A stretch of 64,000 nucleotides of DNA from Bacteroidia bacterium. Lineage in GTDB: Bacteria; Bacteroidota; Bacteroidia; B-17B0; Aurantibacillaceae. Shown one piece after another: positions 16,704-25,446 of the stretch. Positions within the stretch are counted from its first letter, which is position 1, and each line of letters starts with the position of its first letter. The stretch is taken from positions 104,936-168,935 of the forward strand of contig JALHPG010000002.1 of NCBI GenBank assembly GCA_022842625.1, in the 5' to 3' direction. The translations under genes were made by a program, and so were the position numbers. Under the pieces are notes generated by a model, which was not told the origin of the DNA, ran no database searches, and saw only the letters and a list, made by a program, of their open reading frames with translations.

Positions 16704-18152
16704 ATAATTGGTTCGGGTATTGGAGGCTTAGCCACGTCTATTAGACTTGCTAAACAAGGCTTTGAGGTAACCGTATTTGAAAAAAACGCTTATCCCGGAG
16801 GAAAACTTTCTGAATTTACATCTGAACACTACAGGTTCGACAAAGGTCCTTCTTTGTTAACCATGCCTGAATTAATTGACGAACTAACAGTTTTAATTGG
16901 TTACAAAAACGAATTTAAGTACTCAAGGTTAAAAACAATTACGCATTATTTTTTTGAAGATGGAACGAAGATCGTAGCTCCTGATTCGGCAGAACAATTT
17001 GCAAAAGAGTTAAAGCTTAAACTAAACGAGGATGAAGACGCGGTAATTAAACACTTGGCAAAAAGTAAGTTTTATCATGCAACCATTGCCGATCTATTCT
17101 TAAATCAATCGTTGGGAAAGATCAAAAATTTTTTGAACCTAAAAACAATAAAGGCCTTGCTGCAATCGCACAAGCTGAATTTGTTTAGCACCATGCATAA
17201 AGAAAACAGTAAGTTTTTTAATAACGAAAAAACAACACAGATCTTTAATCGATATGCCACTTATAACGGATCCAATCCATACAAAGCACCGGCATTATTA
17301 AACATTATCCCGCATTTAGAATTTGGATTAGGCGCATATATACCCGAAAAAGGGATGCACCAAATAACTGAACACCTTTATAACATGGCATTGCACTGTG
17401 GGGTTACATTTAATTTTAATGCCCAAGTAGAAAAAATTGAAATTGAAAACAAATCCGTAACAGGTATCATAAGCAACGGTGTGTTACATAAGAGTAATTT
17501 AGTGGTTAGTGATGCTGATATTCATTTAGTATATAAAAAACTTTTACCGCAAAATTATTATCCTAAAAAATTATTATCCCAAGAAAAATCAAGCAGCGCA
17601 TATGTATTTTATTGGGGCATTAATAAGGAATTTCCTGAGCTCGACTTGCATAATATTTTATTTTCAGAAAACTACAAAGCAGAGTTTGATTCTTTATTCC
17701 AAGAAAAAAGTCCCTGCAGTGATCCAACGGTCTACATCAACATCACATCAAAGTTTTGTAAAGCCGATGCCCCAAGCGGTTGTGAAAATTGGTTTGTTAT
17801 GGTAAATGTGCCGCACAATAAATCGGGAAATAAAATAGACTATGCGACTGAGCTAAGAAAAAATGTTGTTGCAAAAATTAATCGGGTGCTTAACACAGAT
17901 ATTGAAAAGTATATAAAAGTTGAAGAGGTTTTAGATCCTTTGGGTATAGAGCAGCAAACCTCGTCGTTTGGAGGCTCACTTTACGGCAATGCCAGCAACA
18001 ATAAATTTTCGGCATTTTTACGTCATGCAAACTACAACAGTAAAATTGGTGGTTTGTACTTTGTTGGCGGCAGTGTGCACCCGGGAGGAGGTATCCCATT
18101 ATGTCTGTTAAGCGCGAAAATTGTTTCTGCTTTAATAAAAGATAAAAAATAG
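16686..18152 (+). CDS. crtD: Carotenoid desaturase of the CrtD type (probable 3',4'-desaturase), non-ATG start
   Basis: Read from 16686 the protein is 488 residues and begins KHTVNIIGSGIGGLATS, a complete FAD-binding Rossmann motif, followed by EKNAYPGGKLSE. The only in-frame ATG (16863) and TTG (16854) lie about 55 residues inside and would delete this motif; the frame is closed by TAA at 16680. The codon at the expected start is ATT, one base from ATG. The end (VGGSVHPGGGIPLCLLSAK) is the CrtI/CrtD signature. It is homologous to, but clearly different from, crtI across the divergent promoter. With cruF next to it a 3',4'-desaturase of a hydroxylated psi end is the likely role. The ATT start is inference; a base error is the alternative. 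Confidence 0.85.
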   Translation: MKHTVNIIGSGIGGLATSIRLAKQGFEVTVFEKNAYPGGKLSEFTSEHYRFDKGPSLLTMPELIDELTVLIGYKNEFKYSRLKTITHYFFEDGTKIVAPDSAEQFAKELKLKLNEDEDAVIKHLAKSKFYHATIADLFLNQSLGKIKNFLNLKTIKALLQSHKLNLFSTMHKENSKFFNNEKTTQIFNRYATYNGSNPYKAPALLNIIPHLEFGLGAYIPEKGMHQITEHLYNMALHCGVTFNFNAQVEKIEIENKSVTGIISNGVLHKSNLVVSDADIHLVYKKLLPQNYYPKKLLSQEKSSSAYVFYWGINKEFPELDLHNILFSENYKAEFDSLFQEKSPCSDPTVYINITSKFCKADAPSGCENWFVMVNVPHNKSGNKIDYATELRKNVVAKINRVLNTDIEKYIKVEEVLDPLGIEQQTSSFGGSLYGNASNNKFSAFLRHANYNSKIGGLYFVGGSVHPGGGIPLCLLSAKIVSALIKDKK

Positions 18153-18153
18153 A

Positions 18154-18798
18154 TTGCTAATAGTTAAAAAATATTTGCTTTACTTTTTAATTCTGGTTTA
18201 CGTATCAGGTGCCATTGGTTTTTTAATTACCCCCGGCTTTTTTTTGCCGTTTACGCCATTTACTTTAGTCTTTACTTGTTTTGTATTCTTGATCCACCAG
18301 CCGGTGAATAATTTAAATTTTACATTAAGTTTTGTTGCCCTTGCTTTAATTGGCTTTGCTGCCGAGGTAATTGGTGTAAAAACAGGGGCTGTGTTTGGTA
18401 ATTATTATTACGGTAACGCATTGGGCTATAAAGTTTGGGGAGTGCCATTAGTAATTTCGCTAAACTGGGGTTTATTAATAAATATAGGGGTTTTAGTTGC
18501 TACTAATCTCTCATCAAAACCGCTTTTGAGAGCTACTATAGCTGCATTTATTATTACAAGTGTTGATCTTTTAATTGAACAAGTGGCCTCAAAAATGGAT
18601 TATTGGCACTTCTCAGAAGGCATTGCCGGACTTCAAAATTATGTAGGCTGGTTTATAATATCTTTCTTTGCTTCGTTGGTTTTTCAAAAACATTTAGCAA
18701 AGGGAGATAAAAGAATTGCCTACATGTTTCTTGCCCTTCAATTGTTTTTTTTCGGAGTAATTTATATTAATAAACTTTTTAATTTTGTTTCATTATGA
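18154..18798 (+). CDS. cruF: Carotenoid 1',2'-hydratase-like membrane protein (CruF/DUF422)
   Basis: 214 residues, seven or so transmembrane helices. The family signature is visible: FGNYYYGNALGYKVWGVPL, then NWGLL, an acidic residue in VDLLIEQVASKM, and YWHF followed by QNYVGWF. CruF family enzymes add water to the 1',2' double bond of the acyclic end of gamma-carotene-type pigments. The start is TTG one base after the crtD stop; no ATG is available before the first helix. The stop overlaps the crtZ ATG (ATGA). Together with crtD, crtY and crtZ this predicts a monocyclic myxol- or saproxanthin-like product. Confidence 0.85.
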   Translation: MLIVKKYLLYFLILVYVSGAIGFLITPGFFLPFTPFTLVFTCFVFLIHQPVNNLNFTLSFVALALIGFAAEVIGVKTGAVFGNYYYGNALGYKVWGVPLVISLNWGLLINIGVLVATNLSSKPLLRATIAAFIITSVDLLIEQVASKMDYWHFSEGIAGLQNYVGWFIISFFASLVFQKHLAKGDKRIAYMFLALQLFFFGVIYINKLFNFVSL

Positions 18799-19262
18799 TC
18801 CCATTTCTAATTATTATTATAACGTTTATTCTTACCGAGTTTTCTGCTTGGGCAAACCATAAATTTATTATGCATGGTACCATGTGGTATTTTCATGCCG
18901 ACCATCACAAAAAAGATCACAAAAGTGTTTTTGAACGCAATGATATTTTCTTTTTAATTTATGCCGTACCTAGTTGGTTGTGTATTATGTTTGGTATGAT
19001 GAATGGTTATGCTTGGTACACCTGGGTTGGCTTTGGTATTGCTTTGTATGGCTTAGCCTATTTTTTTGTGCACGATATTATTATTCACCAGCGATTTAAA
19101 TTTTTAACTAAATCCAATAACCTTTATGTTTTAGCGCTGCGCAGAGCACACAAAATGCATCATAAACACATCGGAAAATACGATGGTGAAAGTTTTGGGA
19201 TGCTATTTATCCACCCAAAATATTTTGCAGAAGCTAAGAAGTTAAAAGCATCACAACACTAA
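18795..19262 (+). CDS. crtZ: Beta-carotene hydroxylase
   Basis: 155 residues, membrane-bound di-iron hydroxylase of the fatty acid hydroxylase superfamily. All histidine motifs are present: HKFIMH (23-28), HADHH (34-38), HDIIIHQR near 93 and HKMHHKH near 118. It hydroxylates C3 of the beta-ionone ring. ATG overlaps the cruF stop by four bases, so translation is coupled; crtY starts nine bases after the stop. Length is at the short end of the family, as in other Bacteroidota. Confidence 0.93.
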   Translation: MIPFLIIIITFILTEFSAWANHKFIMHGTMWYFHADHHKKDHKSVFERNDIFFLIYAVPSWLCIMFGMMNGYAWYTWVGFGIALYGLAYFFVHDIIIHQRFKFLTKSNNLYVLALRRAHKMHHKHIGKYDGESFGMLFIHPKYFAEAKKLKASQH

Positions 19263-19271
19263 GCTATTTCA

Positions 19272-20423
19272 TTGAGCAGCGATAAAAAATACGATTTTAT
19301 TATAGCCGGAACGGGTTGTGCGGGTCTATCCCTGGCCATGCAATTAAAACGCTCATCGGTTAAATTTTCTAAAGTTTTATTAATAGATAAAGATCTAAAA
19401 AACAAGAACGATAGAACCTGGTGTTTTTGGACGAAAGAAAAAAACAATTGGTTTGATGAAATTATATTTAAACGCTGGGATAAATTCTCTTTTAAAAGTA
19501 ATTCGTTTGAAAAAGAAATAACGCTAAATCCCTATTCCTATTTAATGGTGAAGGGAATAGATTTTTATGCCTTTTGTTTGAACGAATTAAGAGCGGATAG
19601 TCGTTTTGAAATTTTAACCGACGAAATAAAAGAAATAAACACAAAAGATACTGTTGCGGTTTTAAAAACAAAAGATCAAACTTATTCTTGCGATTATTTA
19701 TTTAACAGTGCTTTTAGAGTCCTCAACAAAAAGCCAAAACACATTAATTATGTGCAGCATTTTAAAGGCTGGTTAATTGAAACAGAAACAGATTCGTTTA
19801 ATGCAGAATGTCCGGTGTTTATGGATTTTAGTGTTGAACAGTATAATGATTGCCGATTTATTTATGTGATTCCGTATTCCAAAACCAGAGCTTTAATAGA
19901 ATACACAGGGTTTTCAAAAGAAAATTTAAAAGATGAGCTATATGATGGCGAGTTGAAAAATTATATAGAAAATAAATTAAATTTAACCGGATACAAAATT
20001 ATAGAAACCGAAAAAGGCGACATACCAATGGTTGAAAGTGATTTTATAAATCCGTTTGGCGATCGCGTTGTAAATATTGGAACGGCCGGTGGCAGTAGTA
20101 AACCAAGCACGGGTTATACATTTTATTTTATTCAAAAAAACACAAAGCATATTGTTAATCAATTAGAAAACGGTTCTCAAAAACTCGTTTCTCCAAAAAG
20201 AAAAAAACGTTTTTTATTATATGATAAAATTTTGCTTGAAGTTTTAGATAAAAAAGAAATTTCGGCAAAGAATGTATTTACTGCTTTGTTTAGAAAAAAT
20301 AAGATCAAGCATTTATTAGCTTTTTTAAACGAAGAATCTTCAATCACAGAAGACCTTATGATCATGAATTCTGTTTCAAAAAAACATTTTATTAAAGCCT
20401 CGATAAAAAAATTAATTAACTAG
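19272..20423 (+). CDS. crtY: Lycopene beta-cyclase
   Basis: 383 residues, CrtY-type flavoprotein. Begins SSDKKYDFIIAGTGCAGLSL with the dinucleotide-binding motif and has the cyclase signature DRTWCFW near residue 42. It cyclises the psi ends of lycopene (or the one remaining end) to beta-ionone rings; the hydratase and desaturase in the same operon suggest that one end stays acyclic. The start is TTG at 19272; upstream in frame are only TCA, ATT, GCT and then a stop. Last gene of the rightward operon, ending seven bases before the stop of a convergent gene. Confidence 0.92.
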   Translation: MSSDKKYDFIIAGTGCAGLSLAMQLKRSSVKFSKVLLIDKDLKNKNDRTWCFWTKEKNNWFDEIIFKRWDKFSFKSNSFEKEITLNPYSYLMVKGIDFYAFCLNELRADSRFEILTDEIKEINTKDTVAVLKTKDQTYSCDYLFNSAFRVLNKKPKHINYVQHFKGWLIETETDSFNAECPVFMDFSVEQYNDCRFIYVIPYSKTRALIEYTGFSKENLKDELYDGELKNYIENKLNLTGYKIIETEKGDIPMVESDFINPFGDRVVNIGTAGGSSKPSTGYTFYFIQKNTKHIVNQLENGSQKLVSPKRKKRFLLYDKILLEVLDKKEISAKNVFTALFRKNKIKHLLAFLNEESSITEDLMIMNSVSKKHFIKASIKKLIN

Positions 20424-20429
20424 CGGGTT

Positions 20430-21269
20430 TTAGTGAGGGAACTTTACCTCATATATGTATGGCCACAATTTACCGGTAACATAAATTTTATCAGCAATAG
20501 AATCGAAAGCAATACCGTTCATTTCCTGTGCGTATGTGTTCATGTTGCGCACGTTATAATACACCGGTGTAAAATTAATTTTAGCAACAACGTTTCCTGT
20601 TTTTGGATCGATCTTAACAATGTATCCTGTTGTGTAAATGTTAGCGTATATAAAGCCTTTAATATACTCCATTTCGTTTAAGGCATCTACTGCATATCCA
20701 TTTTCGTTAACGGCTAAAGTTTTTATCACTTTCATTTCCTCATCAAAATAGGTAAGATAGTTGGTGCCATCACTCATAATAATATACTTACCATCTGTTG
20801 TTAAGCCCCAGCCTTCTTTATTTGCATAATTAAACTGACCGATTTTTTTAAATGTTTTTACATCATAAATAAACCCCGTTTGTTCTTTATACGTTATCTG
20901 GTAAATTTTCCCATTTAAAATAACTATTCCCTCTCCAAACGGATAAACCTTTTTATCTAGCTCTACTTTTGCATCTAGTTTCCCTGTCTTCATATCAACA
21001 ATACCTAGAACTGATCTAAGCTCGGGCATATTATCAGGTGAGCCTGTGCTCTCAAATAATTTATTATCGTGAATTAAAAGGCCCTGTGTATAGGCTAAAG
21101 TGTCGTGCGGTAACGTTGCAACAATAGAATATTCTAAAATCGGAACGGCAGGTTTTTCAACTTCAACCGGTTTTATTTCAATAGTTTCATTTTTTTTATC
21201 GTTTCCACAAGAGAAAAAAAGTTGCGCAGCTACAACAATAAAACTAATTTTTATAAATGAATGTTTCAT
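20430..21269 (-). CDS. Glutaminyl-peptide cyclotransferase, lipoprotein, plant-type beta-propeller
   Basis: 279 residues. Lipoprotein signal with Cys21 (QLFFSCGN), then a charged linker. Residues about 45-279 match the five-bladed propeller glutaminyl cyclase family: LPHDTLAYTQGLLI, an LFESTGSPD-like segment, YPFGEGIVILNGKIYQITYKE split across blades, EGWGLTTDGK, and a C-terminal MNGIAFDSIADKIYVTGKLW. The enzyme converts N-terminal Gln of proteins to pyroglutamate. It should face the periplasm on a membrane. Many secreted proteins in this window expose Gln after signal cleavage, which gives it obvious substrates. Convergent with crtY; ten bases downstream of cysS, so probably co-transcribed with it. 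Confidence 0.88.
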   Translation of the reverse strand: MKHSFIKISFIVVAAQLFFSCGNDKKNETIEIKPVEVEKPAVPILEYSIVATLPHDTLAYTQGLLIHDNKLFESTGSPDNMPELRSVLGIVDMKTGKLDAKVELDKKVYPFGEGIVILNGKIYQITYKEQTGFIYDVKTFKKIGQFNYANKEGWGLTTDGKYIIMSDGTNYLTYFDEEMKVIKTLAVNENGYAVDALNEMEYIKGFIYANIYTTGYIVKIDPKTGNVVAKINFTPVYYNVRNMNTYAQEMNGIAFDSIADKIYVTGKLWPYIYEVKFPH

Positions 21270-21278
21270 GGTTTGGTA

Positions 21279-22742
21279 TTATATTTTCCAAGAAGCGCCT
21301 TCTTTTCCGTCTTTAATTTGAACACCGGCATCGGTAAGCTTATTGCGTATTTCGTCGCTTAAAGGAAAATTCTTATCTACTTTTGCTTTATTACGAATAT
21401 CTAAAACCATACTCATAACCTTTGCAAGAACATCGTTTGCTTTAGAATTTTCTTCTTCTGTTTGCAGGCCCATCACATCAAAAATAAAATTCTGATAAAT
21501 GCTTTTTAAAAGATCAATATCGTTTTGCGTTAAGCTTAATTTATTATCATTAGCAGAATTTACTATTCGTGCAGCATCAAATAAATGGGCTACTAAAATA
21601 GGTGTATTAAAATCATCATTCATTGCTTCATAACACTTTGCCTGCAAAGCTTTAATGTCTTCGCTTGAAGAAGATCCTGCTTTTAAAGTTTGCAAGGTGT
21701 TATAACTATCCATCAAACGCTCAAAACCTTTTTCGCTAGCTTGCAATGCTTCATTAGAAAAATCTAAGGTGCTATGATAATGTGTTTGCATCATAAAAAA
21801 CCTCACCGCCATTGGGCTATAACCTCTTTCCAATAAAGGGTGATCTCCGGTAAATAACTCACCGGGTAAAAATCCGTTGCCTGCAGTTTTTGACATGCGC
21901 ACTCCGTTTACCGTTAGCATATTGGTATGCATCCAATAATTTACCGGCGCTTTATGGTTACACGCTTGCGATTGTGCAATTTCGTTGGTATGGTGTGTTG
22001 CTTGCAAGTCCATTCCGCCACCATGAATATCAAAAACATCTCCCAAGTATTTACTGCTCATAGCAGAACACTCAATGTGCCATCCCGGAAAACCCCATCC
22101 CCATGGAGAAGGCCAGCGCATTAATGTTTCGGGTTTTGCTTTTATCCATAACGCAAAATCAAGACGACCACGTTTTTCATCTTGCCCGCTTAGTTCGCGC
22201 GTTCCTTCTAAAAGCTCTTCTAATTTTCTATTAGTTAGTTGGCCGTAAGAAAAATCCTTATTGTATTTTTCTACATCAAAATAAATGGTTCCATCGGTTT
22301 CGTAAGCAAATCCTTTATCCATTATTTGCTTGATCATTTCTATTTGCTCGCAGATATGACCTGTTGCCGTTGGCTCAATACTTGGTGGAATATTATTGAA
22401 AGCACGCATAACATCATGAAAACCCACGGTGTACTTTTGTACAATTTCCATAGGCTCTAACTGTTCGAGCTTTGCCTTTTTTGCGAATTTATCATCACCT
22501 TCATCGCGGTCTCCCTCTAAATGTCCGGCATCAGTAATATTGCGAACATACCGCACTTTGTACCCAATATGAACTAAATAACGATAGATCATATCAAAAG
22601 AAATAAACGTGCGGCAATTGCCTAAATGCACATCGCTGTATACTGTAGGGCCGCAAACATACAATCCAACCAGCGGTGGATTAATGGGTTTAAACTCTTC
22701 TTTTTTACGGGTTAGGGTATTATATAGAAATAAAGGCTGCAT
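21279..22742 (-). CDS. cysS: Cysteinyl-tRNA synthetase
   Basis: 487 residues, class I synthetase. The zinc ligand Cys30 lies in [15 protein letters not shown], whose HLGN is the HIGH equivalent. Further zinc-site residues occur in WHIECSAMS and the nearby [10 protein letters not shown]. The KMSKS loop is RMSKTAGN. It charges tRNA-Cys. The glutaminyl cyclase gene follows after nine bases on the same strand. A strong terminator upstream (22769-22793) separates it from the MORN-repeat gene, so it should have its own promoter. Confidence 0.97.
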   Translation of the reverse strand: MQPLFLYNTLTRKKEEFKPINPPLVGLYVCGPTVYSDVHLGNCRTFISFDMIYRYLVHIGYKVRYVRNITDAGHLEGDRDEGDDKFAKKAKLEQLEPMEIVQKYTVGFHDVMRAFNNIPPSIEPTATGHICEQIEMIKQIMDKGFAYETDGTIYFDVEKYNKDFSYGQLTNRKLEELLEGTRELSGQDEKRGRLDFALWIKAKPETLMRWPSPWGWGFPGWHIECSAMSSKYLGDVFDIHGGGMDLQATHHTNEIAQSQACNHKAPVNYWMHTNMLTVNGVRMSKTAGNGFLPGELFTGDHPLLERGYSPMAVRFFMMQTHYHSTLDFSNEALQASEKGFERLMDSYNTLQTLKAGSSSSEDIKALQAKCYEAMNDDFNTPILVAHLFDAARIVNSANDNKLSLTQNDIDLLKSIYQNFIFDVMGLQTEEENSKANDVLAKVMSMVLDIRNKAKVDKNFPLSDEIRNKLTDAGVQIKDGKEGASWKI

Positions 22743-22768
22743 AAGGATTCTAAATTACGGAATAAAAA

Positions 22769-22793
22769 AAGACGGAAAGGTTATTTCCGTCTT
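22769..22793 (-). terminator. Rho-independent terminator
   Basis: Ten-base perfect stem AAGACGGAAA / TTTCCGTCTT with a five-base loop; on the lower strand it runs into a T7 tract. It ends the MORN-repeat gene transcript 22 bases after its stop. Confidence 0.88.
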
Positions 22794-22814
22794 AAAATAT
22801 ATTAAATAAATTCT

Positions 22815-23696
22815 CTAGTTTTCAATAGGAGCATCTCCTACATAAATACCGTTTTTGTAAACGGCCACCTGAGATAAAATACCGTTTTCGTTATAGATAT
22901 ATGCTTTACCGTCCATAAAACGATTGTCTTTAAACACACCGTCTTTTGTAACTTGTTTGTTCTTATTATAAAGTGTTTGTTTTCCATTCAATACAAGTGG
23001 TCCGGTTGCCGGTTTCTCGTCCGGCTTAATTGCGATTTTTGGTGCGTTATCAAGCACTTCTACTTTTTTTACGATAGGATCTTTTGATTCGTAAGTTTTA
23101 ATGGATGCAACATCTACCTGACCGTTAGCATATTTTTTTTCAGCTTTTAGCTGACCATTCTCGTGAAATTCTTTTATCGTTCCTGTTTCTTTTCCGTCAA
23201 CAAAGTTTCCTTGAACAGCTACTTCACCATTCTCATATTTATACGTTTGAACCCCCTCGCGTTTGCCTGCGGCGTTAAACTTAAACTCGTGTTGAACTTG
23301 TCCGTTTTCGTAGTATTGTTTAAAGTTGCCAACCCATCTGTTATTTTTCCATTGCCCCTCTTCTTCGATCTTTCCGTTCTCATGAAAAATTATGGCATAA
23401 CCATCGGGACGTCCGTTTACAAACGTTACTTTGTTTTTAGCATTACCATTACAAAAATATTCCATCCACAAACCGGTTTTACGGTTTTCTTTGTATGCGC
23501 CTTCTTCAGCTTTTTGAGTTGGTTGGTAACAAGTGTTTGGTTTGTTTTTGCCAAACAAAACCCATTTACCTTGCTTTTTTCCAAACTCATCAATACAATT
23601 AATTGTATCTTTTGTGTTAGGTATTACCTCGTATGATTGCGAATAGTATGTATTTAAACATCCAATACTTAATGCTATAAATAATTTAACCCTCAT
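22815..23696 (-). CDS. Secreted MORN-repeat (YwqK-like) protein
   Basis: 293 residues. Signal peptide ends NTYYSQ (about residue 20), Gln at +1. The body is a run of at least seven repeats of about 22 residues of the type N/ENGxxxxExxFxxGKxxGxxxxYxENG (visible in FHENGKIEEEGQWKNNRW, YYENGQVQHEFKF, YENGEVAVQGNFVDGKETG, FHENGQLKAEKKYANGQ), then a linker rich in Lys and Asp, then two more repeats near the end. MORN/YwqK repeats form extended beta-hairpin arrays. Members of this group are common in Bacteroidota; their targets are unknown, and despite database naming as antitoxin components there is no toxin gene next to it here. Confidence 0.82.
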   Translation of the reverse strand: MRVKLFIALSIGCLNTYYSQSYEVIPNTKDTINCIDEFGKKQGKWVLFGKNKPNTCYQPTQKAEEGAYKENRKTGLWMEYFCNGNAKNKVTFVNGRPDGYAIIFHENGKIEEEGQWKNNRWVGNFKQYYENGQVQHEFKFNAAGKREGVQTYKYENGEVAVQGNFVDGKETGTIKEFHENGQLKAEKKYANGQVDVASIKTYESKDPIVKKVEVLDNAPKIAIKPDEKPATGPLVLNGKQTLYNKNKQVTKDGVFKDNRFMDGKAYIYNENGILSQVAVYKNGIYVGDAPIEN

Positions 23697-23819
23697 GATA
23701 AATGGTTTTATATTATATTGAAGTTAAGCAATTTAGGTGTTTCCTTAACAAATCGATAACCTATAATTATTAACAATAGCTTTTTATATCCCCTAATTTT
23801 AGACGAATACTGTTATTTG

Positions 23820-24713
23820 TTAGACGAATTGGGCTGTTATTGTTTTATAATCTTGAAAATCTTTGAAAACCTTAAAGTTTTTTGGCACCTCGATCTGTTC
23901 TGGTGAATTAAAAAAAACTCTGCCGCTAGCTAAAAATTTTGTTTCTCCTATCTTTTCACCACAGTTGTTTAAAAAAGTAGTCATCTCGCCTTCGGGAAAA
24001 GGCGCGGTTAATATGGTTACCAAATAATCCGGTTTTACTTGTTTTGATATGGAAACCAGATCTTCAAAAGGTACGCTTTGCCCTAAATACAAGCATTGGT
24101 GGCCGCGCGCCTTGGTTAAATAATAAGTGTATAACAAGCCCATTTCGTGCAACTCATGACTTGGTAAAAAGAAAACAAACGTTTTTTTATTAATTGATTG
24201 GTTTGTTTTTATTGAATCAATACCAACAATCAGTTTTTGTCGGATCAAGTTTGAAATATAGTGTTCTTGCGCAGGGCTTATCATTCCTGCTTGCCACATA
24301 TTACCCAAATGCTTAACAAACGGAAAAACTATTTTTTCGATCGCATTCTCAAAACCAAATTTATGGGCGGAATTACTAATTACCTTTTCAAATCTCTCTT
24401 CATTTAGATCCATTAAACAAAGCATTAGATTTTCTATCTGATCGCTTTCTTTTGTATAGTTGTTAAGAAACTTCTCTGCTTCCTGAAAAACATCTGCCTC
24501 ATTTAGTTTTGCTATTGCAGAAATTTTATAGCCGTTATTATTTAATAAAGAGATATTTAATATTCTGCGCAGATCATCATTATTATAAAAACGAATGTTT
24601 GTATCGGTTCTTTCCGGACGCAAGATCTCATAACGCTGTTCCCAAATACGAAGCGTATGAGCTTTTATTCCGGTTAAACGTTCAAGATCTTTGATTGAAT
24701 ACTTAGATGACAT
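23820..24713 (-). CDS. MerR-family B12-binding photoreceptor-like regulator (CarH/LitR type)
   Basis: About 297 residues from the ATG at 24713 (SSKYSIKDLERLTGIKAHTL); a TTG three codons earlier overlaps the -7 element. Residues 4-70 are a MerR winged helix. Residues about 85-170 are a helical bundle with the CarH signature W-x9-EH (Trp140, Glu150, His151 in WQAGMISPAQEH). Residues about 180-297 are a cobalamin-binding Rossmann fold with E-x-H-x-x-G (ELHEMG, His189 the expected axial ligand). In CarH these bind adenosylcobalamin, and light breaks the tetramer and derepresses carotenoid genes. The crt cluster lies 3.4 kb away, so light control of pigment is the natural inference. Confidence 0.88.
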   Translation of the reverse strand: MSSKYSIKDLERLTGIKAHTLRIWEQRYEILRPERTDTNIRFYNNDDLRRILNISLLNNNGYKISAIAKLNEADVFQEAEKFLNNYTKESDQIENLMLCLMDLNEERFEKVISNSAHKFGFENAIEKIVFPFVKHLGNMWQAGMISPAQEHYISNLIRQKLIVGIDSIKTNQSINKKTFVFFLPSHELHEMGLLYTYYLTKARGHQCLYLGQSVPFEDLVSISKQVKPDYLVTILTAPFPEGEMTTFLNNCGEKIGETKFLASGRVFFNSPEQIEVPKNFKVFKDFQDYKTITAQFV

Positions 24714-24719
24714 TTGGGA

Positions 24720-24727
24720 CAAATTTA
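24720..24727 (-). promoter_or_regulatory. -7 element (TAAATTTG) almost adjoining the merR start
   Basis: Exact TAnnTTTG match on the lower strand ending seven bases before the ATG at 24713. Transcription would start at or within a few bases of the ATG, so the mRNA may be leaderless. No clear -33 TTTG is seen. Confidence 0.45.
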
Positions 24728-24777
24728 GAGTATAACGCTCAAACTACATTTTTGTTTAAGAATTCTTTCCAACAAAA

Positions 24778-24805
24778 AACCCGCTTTGTTTAAACATAGC
24801 GGGTT
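24778..24805 (-). terminator. Rho-independent terminator after the uppS-bamA-skp operon
   Basis: Eight-base perfect stem AACCCGCT / AGCGGGTT, flanked by T-rich sequence on both sides, ten bases after the stop of the second Skp gene. Read leftward it is followed by TTTTTTG. Confidence 0.85.
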
Positions 24806-24814
24806 TTAATTTTA

Positions 24815-25414
24815 TTATTTCCCTTTTGGTGGGGTCTTCCCTCCTCCACTTGGTGGAACCTTTATTCCACCAGAGGCGTTATTTGCTCCCGGAATAACCG
24901 CTAAAGGCATCGAATCTAATTTCTTTTTTACTGCCATTAATACGTCGTCAGACGCTTCGCTGTATAAAACGCTCCCAACACTCGTGTCTAAAACGTATTT
25001 ATAACCGCCTTCTTTTGCAACCGCTTCAATTCCTTTTTTGGCTTTATCCATAATTGGGGCGGTCAACTCAGCTGTTTTACGTTGGTAATCCTGCTGTGCT
25101 TGTTGTTTAAAATCTTCAATACGTCTTTGTAACTGATTCAAATCGTCTTGTTTCGTTTTTTTAAGCAAATCGCTCATTGTTGCTTCTTTTTCAAGATAGT
25201 CTTTGTATTTATTTTCAAGTTCTGATTGCATGGCAATAGATTCTGCATCAATTCCTTTTAAGTATTCTTGAGCTGCTTCTTTTGCGGTTTTTGTTTCAGG
25301 CATTAAGCTTATTAAAGAATCTAAACTTAGGTGCGCTATTTTTTGTGCGTTTGCGAAAGAAAACATTCCTGTTGCAAAAATTATTAGTGCTACTTTTTTA
25401 ATTGTAATTTTCAT
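24815..25414 (-). CDS. Skp/OmpH family periplasmic chaperone, second copy with Gly/Pro-rich tail
   Basis: 199 residues. Signal peptide ends MFSFANAQ (residue 23, Gln at +1). The mature protein has the OmpH layout: a short beta start (IAHLSLDSLISLMPE), a long coiled-coil of about 100 residues rich in Lys, Glu and Gln (arms of the trimeric jellyfish), and a return to beta structure (YKYVLDTSVGSVLYSE). The final 25 residues are low-complexity (IKVPPSGGGKTPPKGK), absent from the first copy. Skp holds unfolded outer-membrane proteins for BamA. Last gene of the operon, 32 bases after the first copy and directly before a terminator. Confidence 0.88.
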   Translation of the reverse strand: MKITIKKVALIIFATGMFSFANAQKIAHLSLDSLISLMPETKTAKEAAQEYLKGIDAESIAMQSELENKYKDYLEKEATMSDLLKKTKQDDLNQLQRRIEDFKQQAQQDYQRKTAELTAPIMDKAKKGIEAVAKEGGYKYVLDTSVGSVLYSEASDDVLMAVKKKLDSMPLAVIPGANNASGGIKVPPSGGGKTPPKGK

Positions 25415-25446
25415 AGATGGGTGATTTGATTTTTATTTTATTATAA

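Noticed and set aside
16854..18152. crtD as a 5'-truncated pseudogene starting at 16854 or 16863
   Set aside because: The upstream frame encodes an intact FAD-binding motif without stops for 55 residues; only the start codon is unusual.
22815..23696. Toxin-antitoxin system at the YwqK-like gene
   Set aside because: Only a MORN-repeat secreted protein is present, with no toxin neighbour.
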